From Limnohabitans sp. T6-20 (GTDB lineage: Bacteria > Pseudomonadota > Gammaproteobacteria > Burkholderiales > Burkholderiaceae_C), in contig NZ_NERW01000002.1 in assembly GCF_003063505.1 (NCBI RefSeq), forward strand, positions 496,001 through 560,000: 64,000 bases of DNA. The letters run 5' to 3'. Shown piece by piece: positions 36,480-44,475 of this stretch (positions are counted from its first letter, which is position 1; the number at the start of each line of letters is the position of its first letter). The notes below the pieces were generated by a model, which worked only from the letters and a program-made list of their open reading frames with translations, did no database searches and was not told the DNA's origin. The translations under genes were made by a program, and so were the position numbers.

Positions 36480-37790
36480 TCAGTTGACCAGCACCGCCCC
36501 CGAGGTCTTGTGGCTGGCCGTGTCCACCAGCACCAGCGCGCCCAAGATGCGCGACTGGGCAAAGGGCAGGGTGACCAGCGGCTCTTGCAGGGCCAGTGTC
36601 ACGTGGCCAATGGCGTTGGGGGCCAGCTCGGTGGCTTCTTCTTCGGCCAGGGTGTTCACGTTCAGGCGGTGCACCACGCGCTGCACCTTGACTTTGACCC
36701 AGCGGTGGCCGTGCAGCGCCCAGTACAGGCGGCCAGCCACCAGGGGCTCGTCGTCCATCCAGGCGATGGTGGTGTTGAGCTGGCGCTGGCCTTCGGGCGC
36801 ACCTTCGGCCGCCAAAATCCAGTCACCCCGCGACACGTCCACCTCACGGTCCAGCACGATGCCTGCGCTGTGGCCTGCGGCTTTGCCCTGCGGTTGGCGG
36901 GTGGCCGACAACACTTGCGAGACCACAGCGGTCTGGCCGCTGGGGAAAACCTTGACGGTCTGGCCCGGCTCGATGCTGCCTGTGGCGACGCGCCCCCAGA
37001 ACACGCGGCGGCCCTGCGTGGTCACGCCGGAGTCGTGGAACTTCTCGACCCACTGCACCGGGAAGCTGAACGCCACATCGGTCTCGGCAGGCGTCACAGG
37101 CAGGTCTTCGAGGATGCTGAGCAGGCTCGGGCCGGTGTAACCGCACCAGTCCGGCTGGCCGTTGTTTTCTTTGTCCACCACGTTCCAGCCCTTGAGCGCG
37201 GACACGGGCACCATGGCGGTGACGGTGATGCCGGCTTCTTGGGCGAACTTGTTCAAAGCACCTGCGATGTTCTTGTAAGCCACGGTGGCATCGGCCACGG
37301 CGTCGAGCTTGTTGATGGCGAACACGATGGAGGGCACGCGCAGCAGATTCACCAGCAGCGAATGGCGGCGGGTTTGCGGCAGCAGTTGCAAGTCGGGGTT
37401 GGCCCAGTCGAGCTTGATGGCGTCAACCAGCACCACCGCGGCGTCGGCGCTCGAAGCGGCGGTGACCATGTTGCGGGTGTACTGCTCGTGGCCGGGCGCG
37501 TCGCCAATGATGAACTTGCGCGCTTCGGTGTTGAAGTAGCGGTAGGCCACGTCGATGGTGATGCCTTGCTCGCGCTCGGCGCTCAGGCCGTCGGTCAGCA
37601 AAGCCAGATCGGTCTCACCCGAGCGCTGCACGCCCGCCAGGTGGTCTTGCAGCACAGCCTTGGTGTCGACCAGCAAGCGGCCAATCAGCGTGCTCTTGCC
37701 GTCGTCGACCGAGCCGCAGGTGATGAATCGCAACGCGGTTTGCGTGTTGCTTGCTGAGGACTTGGCAGAAAAGTGTTTGTCGTTGTGCAT
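36480..37790 (-). CDS. cysN: Sulfate adenylyltransferase subunit 1 (GTPase) CysN
   Basis: The protein has 436 residues. GTPase motifs: G1 GSVDDGKST at 26-34, EREQGITIDVAY, G3 DAPGH at 97-101 and G4 NKLD at 160-163. EF-Tu-like beta-barrel domains follow at about 230-430 (WGRVATGSIEPGQTVKVFPSG, CysN-type HRLN). With CysD it makes APS (adenylylsulfate) from sulfate and ATP, driven by GTP. The length shows no fused APS kinase (CysC), which agrees with the direct APS reductase encoded by cysH upstream. It is the last gene of the sulfate cluster, after cysD. Confidence 0.95.
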   Translation of the reverse strand: MHNDKHFSAKSSASNTQTALRFITCGSVDDGKSTLIGRLLVDTKAVLQDHLAGVQRSGETDLALLTDGLSAEREQGITIDVAYRYFNTEARKFIIGDAPGHEQYTRNMVTAASSADAAVVLVDAIKLDWANPDLQLLPQTRRHSLLVNLLRVPSIVFAINKLDAVADATVAYKNIAGALNKFAQEAGITVTAMVPVSALKGWNVVDKENNGQPDWCGYTGPSLLSILEDLPVTPAETDVAFSFPVQWVEKFHDSGVTTQGRRVFWGRVATGSIEPGQTVKVFPSGQTAVVSQVLSATRQPQGKAAGHSAGIVLDREVDVSRGDWILAAEGAPEGQRQLNTTIAWMDDEPLVAGRLYWALHGHRWVKVKVQRVVHRLNVNTLAEEEATELAPNAIGHVTLALQEPLVTLPFAQSRILGALVLVDTASHKTSGAVLVN

Positions 37791-37812
37791 GGTTCGTGTG
37801 GGTTCGGTGTTC

Positions 37813-37930
37813 TGTAGGAGCGAGCCCCTGCTCGCGAATGGTTTTTTGCGCTTTGTGGGAGCGAGCCCCTGCTCGCGAATGCGTGCTGAGCCGCTTCAGG
37901 TATTCGGCCGCGGGGGCGGCCTCCCACAGG
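37813..37930. repeat. REPIN-like cluster, copy 2 (cysD-cysN spacer)
   Basis: Two direct REP units sharing GGAGCGAGCCCCTGCTCGCG plus AATG begin near 37815 and 37854. An inverted unit follows (ATTCGGCCGCGGGGGCGGCC then TCCCACA). This is the longest of the four elements. Confidence 0.8.
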
Positions 37931-37949
37931 GGAACGCTGTCACAGAGGT

Positions 37950-38879
37950 TCAGAAATAGCCATCCTTCTTGCGCTTCTCCATCGAAGCCTCGGACGTCTT
38001 GTCGTCCATGCGGGTCGCGCCGCGCTCGCTCACATCGGCCGCCAGCGTCTCGATCACGATCTGCTCGGGCGTGGCCGCATCGCTTTCCACCGGGCAGGTG
38101 CAGGTGATGTCGCCCACGGTGCGAAAACGCACGTCGCGCACCACGACCTCTTCCCCGTCTTTGGGTGGTGTCAACTCGGTCACCGGCACCAGCAGGCCCC
38201 GGCGGTCCACCACCTCGCGCTTGTGGGTGTAGTAAATCGAAGGCAGCGCAATCTTTTCGCGGGCGATGTATTGCCACACGTCAAGCTCGGTCCAGTTGCT
38301 GATCGGGAACACGCGGAAGTGCTCACCGGGTTGCAGGCGGGTGTTGAACAGGGTCCACAACTCGGGGCGCTGGGCCTTGGGCTGCCACTGGCCAAAGCTG
38401 TCGCGGTGCGAAAAGATGCGTTCTTTGGCGCGGGCCTTTTCTTCGTCACGGCGTGCGCCGCCGATCAGCGCGTCAAAGCGGAACTCCTCAATCGCTTCGA
38501 GCAGGGTGACCGACTGGTGCACGTTACGGCTCTCACCGGGGTGGGCCAGGCGCACGGTGCCGCGCTTCATCGAGTCTTCGACGCTGCGCACGATCAGCTC
38601 AGCGCCCAGTTCTTTGGCACGCGAATCGCGGAAATCGGTCACTTCCTTGAAGTTGTGGCCGGTGTCGATCATCAGCAGCGGGTAGGGGATGCGCCCCGCG
38701 CCAAAGGCTTTTTCGGCGCACTTGAGCATGACCAGCGAATCCTTGCCGCCCGAAAACAGCAGGGTGGGGCGCTCGAAGGCGGCGGCAACTTCGCGCAGGA
38801 TGAAGATGGTTTCTTCTTCCAGCGCATCCAGGTGGCTGTTGCTCAGGGTGTGCAACTCGGTTTGTGTCATGGCGTTCAT
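37950..38879 (-). CDS. cysD: Sulfate adenylyltransferase subunit 2 CysD
   Basis: The protein has 309 residues from the ATG at 38879; MTQTEL at 38870 is an alternative. PP-loop ATP-pyrophosphatase motif SGGKDS at 43-48 in LLFSGGKDSLVMLKCAEKAF. Conserved family blocks follow: DTGHNFKEVTDFRD, GGARRDEEKARAKER, FRVFPISNWTELDVWQYI and the C-terminal RMDDKTSEASMEKRKKDGYF. It catalyses adenylyl transfer from ATP to sulfate in complex with CysN. It lies between cysH and cysN, with repeat elements in both spacers. Confidence 0.96.
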   Translation of the reverse strand: MNAMTQTELHTLSNSHLDALEEETIFILREVAAAFERPTLLFSGGKDSLVMLKCAEKAFGAGRIPYPLLMIDTGHNFKEVTDFRDSRAKELGAELIVRSVEDSMKRGTVRLAHPGESRNVHQSVTLLEAIEEFRFDALIGGARRDEEKARAKERIFSHRDSFGQWQPKAQRPELWTLFNTRLQPGEHFRVFPISNWTELDVWQYIAREKIALPSIYYTHKREVVDRRGLLVPVTELTPPKDGEEVVVRDVRFRTVGDITCTCPVESDAATPEQIVIETLAADVSERGATRMDDKTSEASMEKRKKDGYF

Positions 38880-38939
38880 GCTTTTTCTCTCATCTCTATC
38901 AGGGCAAGGAGTGCCCAGGCATATCCAAAGTCGGTCGAA

Positions 38940-39037
38940 GTGATGTGTGGCGGGATCGGGGGTGCAGGGGGCGACGATGTGTGGCGCGCAGCGACTTCTG
39001 AGGAGCCCACTGTGCCCCCGAGCCCGCCTCACATCAC
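38940..39037. repeat. Long imperfect inverted repeat (cysH-cysD spacer)
   Basis: The left arm (38940-38969) and right arm (39006-39037) are about 30 nt each and about 80-85% complementary. They share GTGATGTG, GGCGGG, TCGGGGG and CAG blocks, separated by about 36 nt. The sequence is unrelated to the REPIN family in the other cys spacers. It would form a stable stem in the operon transcript. Confidence 0.6.
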
Positions 39038-39041
39038 AGCC

Positions 39042-39797
39042 TTAAGCTTTGACGTGCAACCCACACTCCTTGGCCGCTTCGTCTTCCCACCACCAGCGGC
39101 CAGCACGAAACTCTTCGCCCAGGCTGATGGCGCGGGTGCAAGGGGCGCAACCGACGCTCGGGAAGAACTGGTCGTGCAGCGGGTTGTAGTCCACTTGGTT
39201 CTCAGCGATGTAATGCCAAACGTCACCCCAGGTCCATTGGGCCAGGGGGTTGAACTTGGACAGACCTTTGGACGCGACTTCGCTGTCGTCTTGCAGCGGC
39301 ACCTCGGCGCGGGCCGTCGATTGCTCCTGACGCAATCCGGTGATCCAGGCGCGTTGTCCCTTCAAGGCGCGGGCCAGCGGCTCCATCTTGCGGATGCCGC
39401 AGCATTCCTTGCGCAGCTCGATCGACTTGTAAATCGCGTCTTGACCTTTGTCACGCACGAACTGGATGACCGACGCCTGCTCAGGGCGCAGCACGTTGAT
39501 CGGGGTACGCGAATGGGCCTGGGTGCGCTCCAGCAGGGCCAGGGTTTCGGTGTGCAGTGCGCCGGTCTCCAGCACAAACACCGGGATGTCGAGCTGCAGG
39601 CTGTTGATCAGGTGGGTGATCACCACGTCTTCGGCGCCCAGGCTGGAGGCTTGGGTGACCGGGCTGAACTCGGCCGCTGCGCGCTGCAGCAAAGCCTGGG
39701 TTTCGGCCAACTTGGCGGCAAAGTCAGGGCTGGCTTTGGCGTTTTGCTCGGTGGCTTTGGCCGGGGCGTTGCGGGAAGAAATCAGGCTGGAAGTCAT
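39042..39797 (-). CDS. cysH: Assimilatory APS reductase (CysH family, [4Fe-4S] type)
   Basis: The protein has 251 residues from the ATG at 39797. The PAPS reductase fold includes SSLGAEDVVITHLI and FVLETGALHTETL. Cluster ligands are Cys132-Cys133 (ECCGIRK) and Cys217/Cys220 (GCAPCTR); catalytic Cys245 is in ECGLH near the C-terminus. The four-cysteine signature marks adenylylsulfate-reducing enzymes, unlike the enterobacterial PAPS-specific form. It reduces APS to sulfite and AMP using thioredoxin. No cysC is present in the cluster, which fits. It lies between DUF934 and cysD. Confidence 0.93.
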   Translation of the reverse strand: MTSSLISSRNAPAKATEQNAKASPDFAAKLAETQALLQRAAAEFSPVTQASSLGAEDVVITHLINSLQLDIPVFVLETGALHTETLALLERTQAHSRTPINVLRPEQASVIQFVRDKGQDAIYKSIELRKECCGIRKMEPLARALKGQRAWITGLRQEQSTARAEVPLQDDSEVASKGLSKFNPLAQWTWGDVWHYIAENQVDYNPLHDQFFPSVGCAPCTRAISLGEEFRAGRWWWEDEAAKECGLHVKA

Positions 39798-39821
39798 GTT
39801 GTGTGTTGTGTGCTCGTGTTT

Positions 39822-39898
39822 TGTGGGAGGTCGCCCCTGCGGCCGAATGCGTGAAGTGGCTCCGGCTGACATTCGCGAGCAGGGGCTCGCTCCCACAA
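39822..39898. repeat. REPIN-like palindrome, copy 3 (DUF934-cysH spacer)
   Basis: A forward unit TGTGGGAGGTCGCCCCTGCG ending CCGAATG is paired with an inverted unit CATTCGCGAGCAGGGGCTCG ending CTCCCACA, separated by about 21 nt. Confidence 0.8.
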
Positions 39899-39925
39899 AG
39901 GGATTTGCGCCTACAAGGGGTCTTT

Positions 39926-40303
39926 TCAGTCGGCTTTCGCAAACTGGGGTTGGGTGTCGACAGCAGAGCCTTGGTAGAACCCGGCAAAACGGGCGAACTG
40001 GCGCTGGGCAGCAGAGGCGTCCACGCCTTCGCGCAACACAGCCACGTCAAAACCCGTGCGCTGCATTTGCACCAACTGGTCAATCAGCACGTCGCCGGTG
40101 GCCCGCAGCTCGCCCGCAAAGCCCAGGCGGCGGCGCAGCAAGAAGGCCTGGCTGTAAGCGCGGCCATCGGTGAATTTGGGGAACTGCAGGTCGATGCGCG
40201 TGACGCCCGTCAGGTCGAGCGTGCGGGGATCGGCGTCGTTGGCCAGCGTGATGACCGCAGGCGATTCCACGGCTTGGTGTTCTTGGGCAGAGATGATTTT
40301 CAT
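39926..40303 (-). CDS. DUF934 protein of the sulfite reduction cluster
   Basis: The protein has 125 residues. It matches the DUF934 family: a central LDLTGVTRIDLQFPKFTDGR, then AYSQAFLLRRRLGFAGELRA, TGDVLIDQLVQMQRTGFD and a C-terminal FYQGS segment. Members are almost always encoded beside CysI-type sulfite reductases in beta- and alphaproteobacteria and are thought to help sulfite reduction. No catalytic residues are established. It lies between the reductase gene and cysH, with REPIN elements on both sides. Confidence 0.88.
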   Translation of the reverse strand: MKIISAQEHQAVESPAVITLANDADPRTLDLTGVTRIDLQFPKFTDGRAYSQAFLLRRRLGFAGELRATGDVLIDQLVQMQRTGFDVAVLREGVDASAAQRQFARFAGFYQGSAVDTQPQFAKAD

Positions 40304-40329
40304 GAGGTGCTAGCTTTGCTGTTTGGGCT

Positions 40330-40388
40330 TGTGGGAGCGCGCCCCTGCGCGCGAATGGGTCATTCGGCCGCAGGGGCGGCCTCCTACA
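40330..40388. repeat. REPIN-like palindrome, copy 4 (cysI-DUF934 spacer)
   Basis: A forward unit TGTGGGAGCGCGCCCCTGCG ending CGCGAATG is followed after 3 nt by an inverted unit CATTCGGCCGCAGGGGCGGC ending CTCCTACA. It is the most compact copy and an almost perfect hairpin. Confidence 0.82.
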
Positions 40389-40395
40389 GGGATGT

Positions 40396-42201
40396 TCAGG
40401 TGGCGGTTTCCTCGGCGGGGTGGCGGGCTGCATTGGCCGCAGCCTTGAACGGGTCCTGGCCCACGCGGCGCAGGGTTTCAATGAAGTACTCATGGCGGCC
40501 AACTAAGGGCTGGCGCAGGGCTTTGTAAGTGTCCAAAATCGCTTCGATCACGTCGGGCACTTCGAACGACGAGAACGAAGGGCCAACCACCTTGCCTGGG
40601 ACGGTGGGGCCTGACAGGTCTTTGCCGTCCGAGCCGCCCAGCGTGACCTGATACCACTCTTTGCCGTCTTTATCCACACCCAAAATGCCGATATGGCCCG
40701 AGTGGTGGTGACCGCAGGAGTTGATGCAGCCGCTGATGTGGAAGTCGATGTGGCCCAGGTCGTTTAACTCGTCCAGGTCTTGGTAGCGCTCGGTGATGGC
40801 GGCGGCCAAAGGCAGCGAGCGGGCATTGGCCAGGGCGCAATAGTCGCCGCCGGGGCAGGCGATCATGTCGGTCAAGAGGCCAATGTTGGGCTGGGCCAGG
40901 CCCAGGGCTTTGGCTTCGAGCCACAGGGCGTGCAGCTGGTCCAGGGGCACCCAAGGCAGCACCAGGTTTTGCGTGTGGCTGACGCGGGCTTCGCCAGCGG
41001 AATATTTCGCCACCAGTGCGGCGGCGGCGTCCAGTTGGTCGGCCGTGGCGTCGCCTGGCGACTGGCCTGTACGCTTGAACGACAGGCTCACGGCGCGCAG
41101 CGCGGGGTTCTGGTGCGGCTTGACGTTTTGCGCGATCCAGCGGGCAAAGGCGGATGTCTTGGCCGCTTCGATGCTGACGTCGGCTTCGGCCTTGGCGGTC
41201 CACTCGGCCGTCGCAGCAGGCAGGTTCAGGGCCGGGGCCACGAAGCAGGCGGCCACGCGGTCGAACTCGGCTTGCGGGATGGTGTGCAGGCCACCGTCTT
41301 TGACCAGAATGTCCTGGTATTCGGCTTCGACTTCGTCAAAGTAGCGCTGGCCTTCGGCTTTGACCAAAATCTTGATGCGGGCCTTGTACAGGTTGTCGCG
41401 GCGGCCCCAGCGGTTGTAGACCCGGATCACGGCTTCGAGGTAATTCATGATCTGGTTCCAGGGCAGGAACTCGCGGATCTGTGTGCCCACCACGGGCGTG
41501 CGGCCCATGCCGCCGCCCACCAGCACCTTGAAGCCCACTTCGCCCGCGGCGTTCTTGACCATCTGCAGGCCCACGTCGTGCCAGCCAATGGCAGCGCGGT
41601 CTTCGGCCGCGCCGGTGATGGCGATCTTGAACTTGCGCGGCAAGAAGGCGAACTCTGGGTGCAGCGTGCTCCACTGGCGGATCAGCTCGGCATAGGGGCG
41701 GGGATCGACCACTTCGTCCACGGCCACGCCGGCCAGCTCGTCGGTGGTGGTGTTGCGGATGCAGTTGCCGCTGGTCTGGATGCCATGCAGGTTCACGGTG
41801 GCCAGCAAGTCCATCACGTCGGCCGATTTGGACAGGGGAATCCAGTTGAACTGCACGTTCTGGCGGGTGGTGAAGTGGCCGTAGTTGGTGGTCAGCTTGG
41901 GGGCGAGGCCCGGCAGCTTGTCTTGCGTGGCCTGGGCCTCGGCCAGCAAGGCGGCGTCGGGGGTGTCGTATTCACGCGCGATTTGGGCCAGCACCTTCAG
42001 CTGCGGTGCCGAGATTTCGCCATAAGGCACCGCCACGCGGAGCATGGGGGCGTAGCGCTGGACGTACCAACCGTTTTGCAGGCGCAAGGGCTTGAATTCA
42101 TCGCCGGTCAGTTGGCCTGCTTCAAAGCGTTCGAGCTGGTCGCGGTGCTGTGCGGCGCGGGCGCGCACGAACTGTTTGTCAAATTCGGTGTATTGGTACA
42201 T
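40396..42201 (-). CDS. cysI: Assimilatory sulfite (nitrite/sulfite) reductase hemoprotein, CysI type
   Basis: The protein has 601 residues. It shows the two-fold nitrite/sulfite reductase layout: ferredoxin-like half-domains (LRVAVPYGEISAPQLKVLAQ, and VPLDQLHALWLEA later) alternating with siroheme-binding domains. The TTRQNVQFNWIPL and SGNCIRNTTTD blocks are typical. The [4Fe-4S]-siroheme ligands are C449 and C455 (CPGGDYC) and C492 and C496 (SGCINSCGHH). It reduces sulfite to sulfide by six electrons. Sulfite rather than nitrite is inferred from the neighbours cysH, cysD, cysN and DUF934. It starts 9 nt after the stop of the TauE/SafE gene. Confidence 0.92.
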   Translation of the reverse strand: MYQYTEFDKQFVRARAAQHRDQLERFEAGQLTGDEFKPLRLQNGWYVQRYAPMLRVAVPYGEISAPQLKVLAQIAREYDTPDAALLAEAQATQDKLPGLAPKLTTNYGHFTTRQNVQFNWIPLSKSADVMDLLATVNLHGIQTSGNCIRNTTTDELAGVAVDEVVDPRPYAELIRQWSTLHPEFAFLPRKFKIAITGAAEDRAAIGWHDVGLQMVKNAAGEVGFKVLVGGGMGRTPVVGTQIREFLPWNQIMNYLEAVIRVYNRWGRRDNLYKARIKILVKAEGQRYFDEVEAEYQDILVKDGGLHTIPQAEFDRVAACFVAPALNLPAATAEWTAKAEADVSIEAAKTSAFARWIAQNVKPHQNPALRAVSLSFKRTGQSPGDATADQLDAAAALVAKYSAGEARVSHTQNLVLPWVPLDQLHALWLEAKALGLAQPNIGLLTDMIACPGGDYCALANARSLPLAAAITERYQDLDELNDLGHIDFHISGCINSCGHHHSGHIGILGVDKDGKEWYQVTLGGSDGKDLSGPTVPGKVVGPSFSSFEVPDVIEAILDTYKALRQPLVGRHEYFIETLRRVGQDPFKAAANAARHPAEETAT

Positions 42202-42210
42202 AGGAAAAAC

Positions 42211-43002
42211 TCAGATCAAAACCAGTTTGGTGCCGGCCCAGGCCAGCAAGACGGAAAGCAAAGAGCGGATCACGCGGTCAGGCGTGTGGTGCGTCAAGCG
42301 CGAGCCCAGCCAGATGCCAGGCAGCGAGCCTGCCAGCAGCTTGGCCAGCAAAGGCCAATCGACTGAGCCCAAAGAGGCATGGCCCAGGCCCGCCACCAGC
42401 GTGAGGGGCACGGCATAAGCAATGTCAGCCGCCACGATGCGGGGCAAAGGCAGCATGGGGTAAAGCACCAGCAATACGGTGACGCCAATCGCGCCCGCGC
42501 CCACCGAGGTGAGGGTGACCAAGGTGCCGATCAGCGCGCCAAACAGCACAGGCAGGCTCCAGTGGCGCGGTGTGGTGGCACGCGATTCGTCGGCGCTGGC
42601 CAAGTGTCGGGGCACTTGCTTGCCGCGCACCGCCTTGTAAAGCATGGCCGCAGCCGTGAGCAGCAAGGCCACGCCCAATGTCGAAGTCATCAGCGACTGC
42701 ACTTGGGGATCGGCAGGCCCCACCCAGCGCAAGATGCCGAGCGTCACCAGGCAAGCTGGAATGCTGCCCGCACTGAGCAAGCCCACCACGCGCCAGGGCA
42801 CGATGCGCTGGCGCGCAAAGCTCACGGTGCCGCCCAGCTTGGTGAAAGCCGCAAACAGCAAGTCGGTGCCGACCGCCATGTAGGGCTTCACACCAAAGAA
42901 AAAAATCAACAGTGGCGTCATCAAGGAGCCGCCACCCACTCCCGTCAGGCCCACGATGGTGCCCACGAAAAACCCTGCAAAGACATAAGCCAAATCAACC
43001 AT
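42211..43002 (-). CDS. TauE/SafE-family sulfite/sulfoacetate-type permease
   Basis: The protein has 263 residues and is strongly hydrophobic, with about eight membrane segments. It begins MVDLAYVFAGFFVGTIVGLT followed by GVGGGSLMTPLL, the family's conserved glycine-rich N-terminal repeat; the second repeat is GALIGTLVTLTSVGAGAIGV. Members move sulfite, sulfonates or related anions across the inner membrane. It is the first gene of the sulfur cluster, 9 nt before the sulfite reductase, so a role in sulfur-compound uptake or sulfite export is likely. The exact substrate cannot be read. Confidence 0.85.
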   Translation of the reverse strand: MVDLAYVFAGFFVGTIVGLTGVGGGSLMTPLLIFFFGVKPYMAVGTDLLFAAFTKLGGTVSFARQRIVPWRVVGLLSAGSIPACLVTLGILRWVGPADPQVQSLMTSTLGVALLLTAAAMLYKAVRGKQVPRHLASADESRATTPRHWSLPVLFGALIGTLVTLTSVGAGAIGVTVLLVLYPMLPLPRIVAADIAYAVPLTLVAGLGHASLGSVDWPLLAKLLAGSLPGIWLGSRLTHHTPDRVIRSLLSVLLAWAGTKLVLI

Positions 43003-43241
43003 GGGGGCGACTGTAAGGGGTCTTTATGCCTAAACAAACGATTTTTTAGTTGTGCATATATTCTGGTTGCTTATAAGTAGTGCAGGGCACCTGGCGCAAG
43101 CTTTCCGCAAGGGGCAGGGTGGTGTGCGCCGAATCACGCAAACGACCCGTGGTGTGTGATTTTTCGGATGTCCCGTCTGCGACAGGTCGAATCTCGGCTG
43201 GTACAGTCACGGCTCTTGCTATTAACCCTAGGACTATTTTT
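43003..43241. promoter_or_regulatory. Divergent promoter region of the sulfur cluster and binding-protein gene
   Basis: A 239-nt spacer between divergent genes with an AT-rich patch at about 43,020-43,080 (GATTTTTTAG, CATATATTC, TTATAAG). It is the only place a promoter for the whole minus-strand sulfur cluster can sit. A CysB-type activator site is plausible, but no site can be defined. Confidence 0.45.
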
Positions 43242-44444
43242 ATGAACCGCCTTATTGCCACAGGCCTGCTGAGCGCAGCCCTTGCCACGAACACCGTCAT
43301 GGCCCAAACCCCGATCAAGATCGGTGAGATCAACAGTTATTCCGCCATTCCGCAGTTCACCCAGCCTTACAAGCAAGGCTGGCAGCTGGCGGTCGAAGAG
43401 ATCAACGCCCAGGGCGGCCTGCTGGGCCGCAAGGTCGAGGTCATCGCCCGTGACGACGCCGGCAAGCCCGAAGAGGCTTTGCGCCACGCCATTGAGCTCA
43501 CGTCCAAAGAAAAGGTCGATGTGCTGGCCGGGGGCTTTTTGTCCAACGTGGGCTTGGCCCTGGCCGACCACGCGCACAAGAACAAACGCTTGTTCGTGGC
43601 CAGCGAGCCTTTGACCGACGCCATCGTCTGGGACAAGGGCAACCGCTACACCTTCCGCCTGCGCCCCAGCACCTACATGCAAGCGGCCATGCTGGTCGAA
43701 GAAGCAGCCAAATTGCCCGCCAAGCGCTGGGCCACCATTGCGCCCAACTACGAATACGGCCAAAGCGCCGTGGCCAGCTTCAAGGAATTGCTCAAAGCCA
43801 AGCGCCCTGATGTGGAATTTGTGAGCGAGCAGTGGCCCGCCCAGGGCAAGATCGAGGCAGGCAGCACCCTCACGGCCACCATGGCCAGCAAACCCGATGC
43901 GATCTTCAACGTGACCTTTGGCGCTGACCTCGCCAAGCTGGTGCGCGAGGGCAATCAGCGCAATGTCTTCCCCAAGACGCCCGTGGTGTCGCTGCTGTCG
44001 GGCGAGCCCGAGTACCTGGAGGTGCTGAAAGACGAAACGCCCAAGGGCTGGATCGTGACCGGCTACCCCTGGGACCAGCTCGACAACAAAGAGCACGCCA
44101 GCTTTGCCGCCAACTACTACAAGAAGTTCAATGAGAACCCCAAGGTCGGCTCGGTGGTGGGTTACGCCACCCTGCAGGCCATCTTTGCGGCCATCAAAAA
44201 GGCCAACTCCACCGACAACGAAAAGCTGGTCACTGCCATGCGTGGCCTGAAGTTCAGCACCCCGTTTGGCCCGGCCGAGTTCCGTGCCATTGACCAGCAG
44301 TCCACCATGGGTGCGTATGTCGGCAAGCTCGACCAGCGCGGCGGCAAGGGCACCATGGTGCAGTGGCGTTATGCCGACGGCAAGGCTTACCAGCCCACCG
44401 ACGCCTATGTGAAATCACGCCGCCCTGCGGACGCGATGAAGTAA
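43242..44444 (+). CDS. ABC transporter substrate-binding protein (branched-chain amino acid/LIV type)
   Basis: The protein has 400 residues from the ATG at 43242. The signal peptide ends around TVMAQ (22). Periplasmic-binding-protein type 1 fold: IKIGEINSYSAIPQFTQPYK, then GWQLAVEEINAQGGLLGRKV with EVIARDDAGKPEEALRHA, then ATIAPNYEYGQSAVASFKE and FNVTFGADLAKLV. It should capture an amino acid, amide or related solute in the periplasm. No permease or ATPase genes lie next to it, so it is an orphan binding protein here. It is divergent from the sulfur cluster; an inverted repeat at 44455-44475 follows its stop. Confidence 0.9.
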   Translation: MNRLIATGLLSAALATNTVMAQTPIKIGEINSYSAIPQFTQPYKQGWQLAVEEINAQGGLLGRKVEVIARDDAGKPEEALRHAIELTSKEKVDVLAGGFLSNVGLALADHAHKNKRLFVASEPLTDAIVWDKGNRYTFRLRPSTYMQAAMLVEEAAKLPAKRWATIAPNYEYGQSAVASFKELLKAKRPDVEFVSEQWPAQGKIEAGSTLTATMASKPDAIFNVTFGADLAKLVREGNQRNVFPKTPVVSLLSGEPEYLEVLKDETPKGWIVTGYPWDQLDNKEHASFAANYYKKFNENPKVGSVVGYATLQAIFAAIKKANSTDNEKLVTAMRGLKFSTPFGPAEFRAIDQQSTMGAYVGKLDQRGGKGTMVQWRYADGKAYQPTDAYVKSRRPADAMK

Positions 44445-44454
44445 AGCGCCGCCA

Positions 44455-44475
44455 CGCCTGAACCGGTTTCAGGCG
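44455..44475. terminator. Hairpin between convergent genes
   Basis: Stem CGCCTGAA / TTCAGGCG with a short CCGG-containing loop, placed between the stop of the binding-protein gene and the stop of the convergent FMN glutamate-synthase-like gene, which it overlaps. It has no long T-run, so its termination activity is uncertain. Confidence 0.45.
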
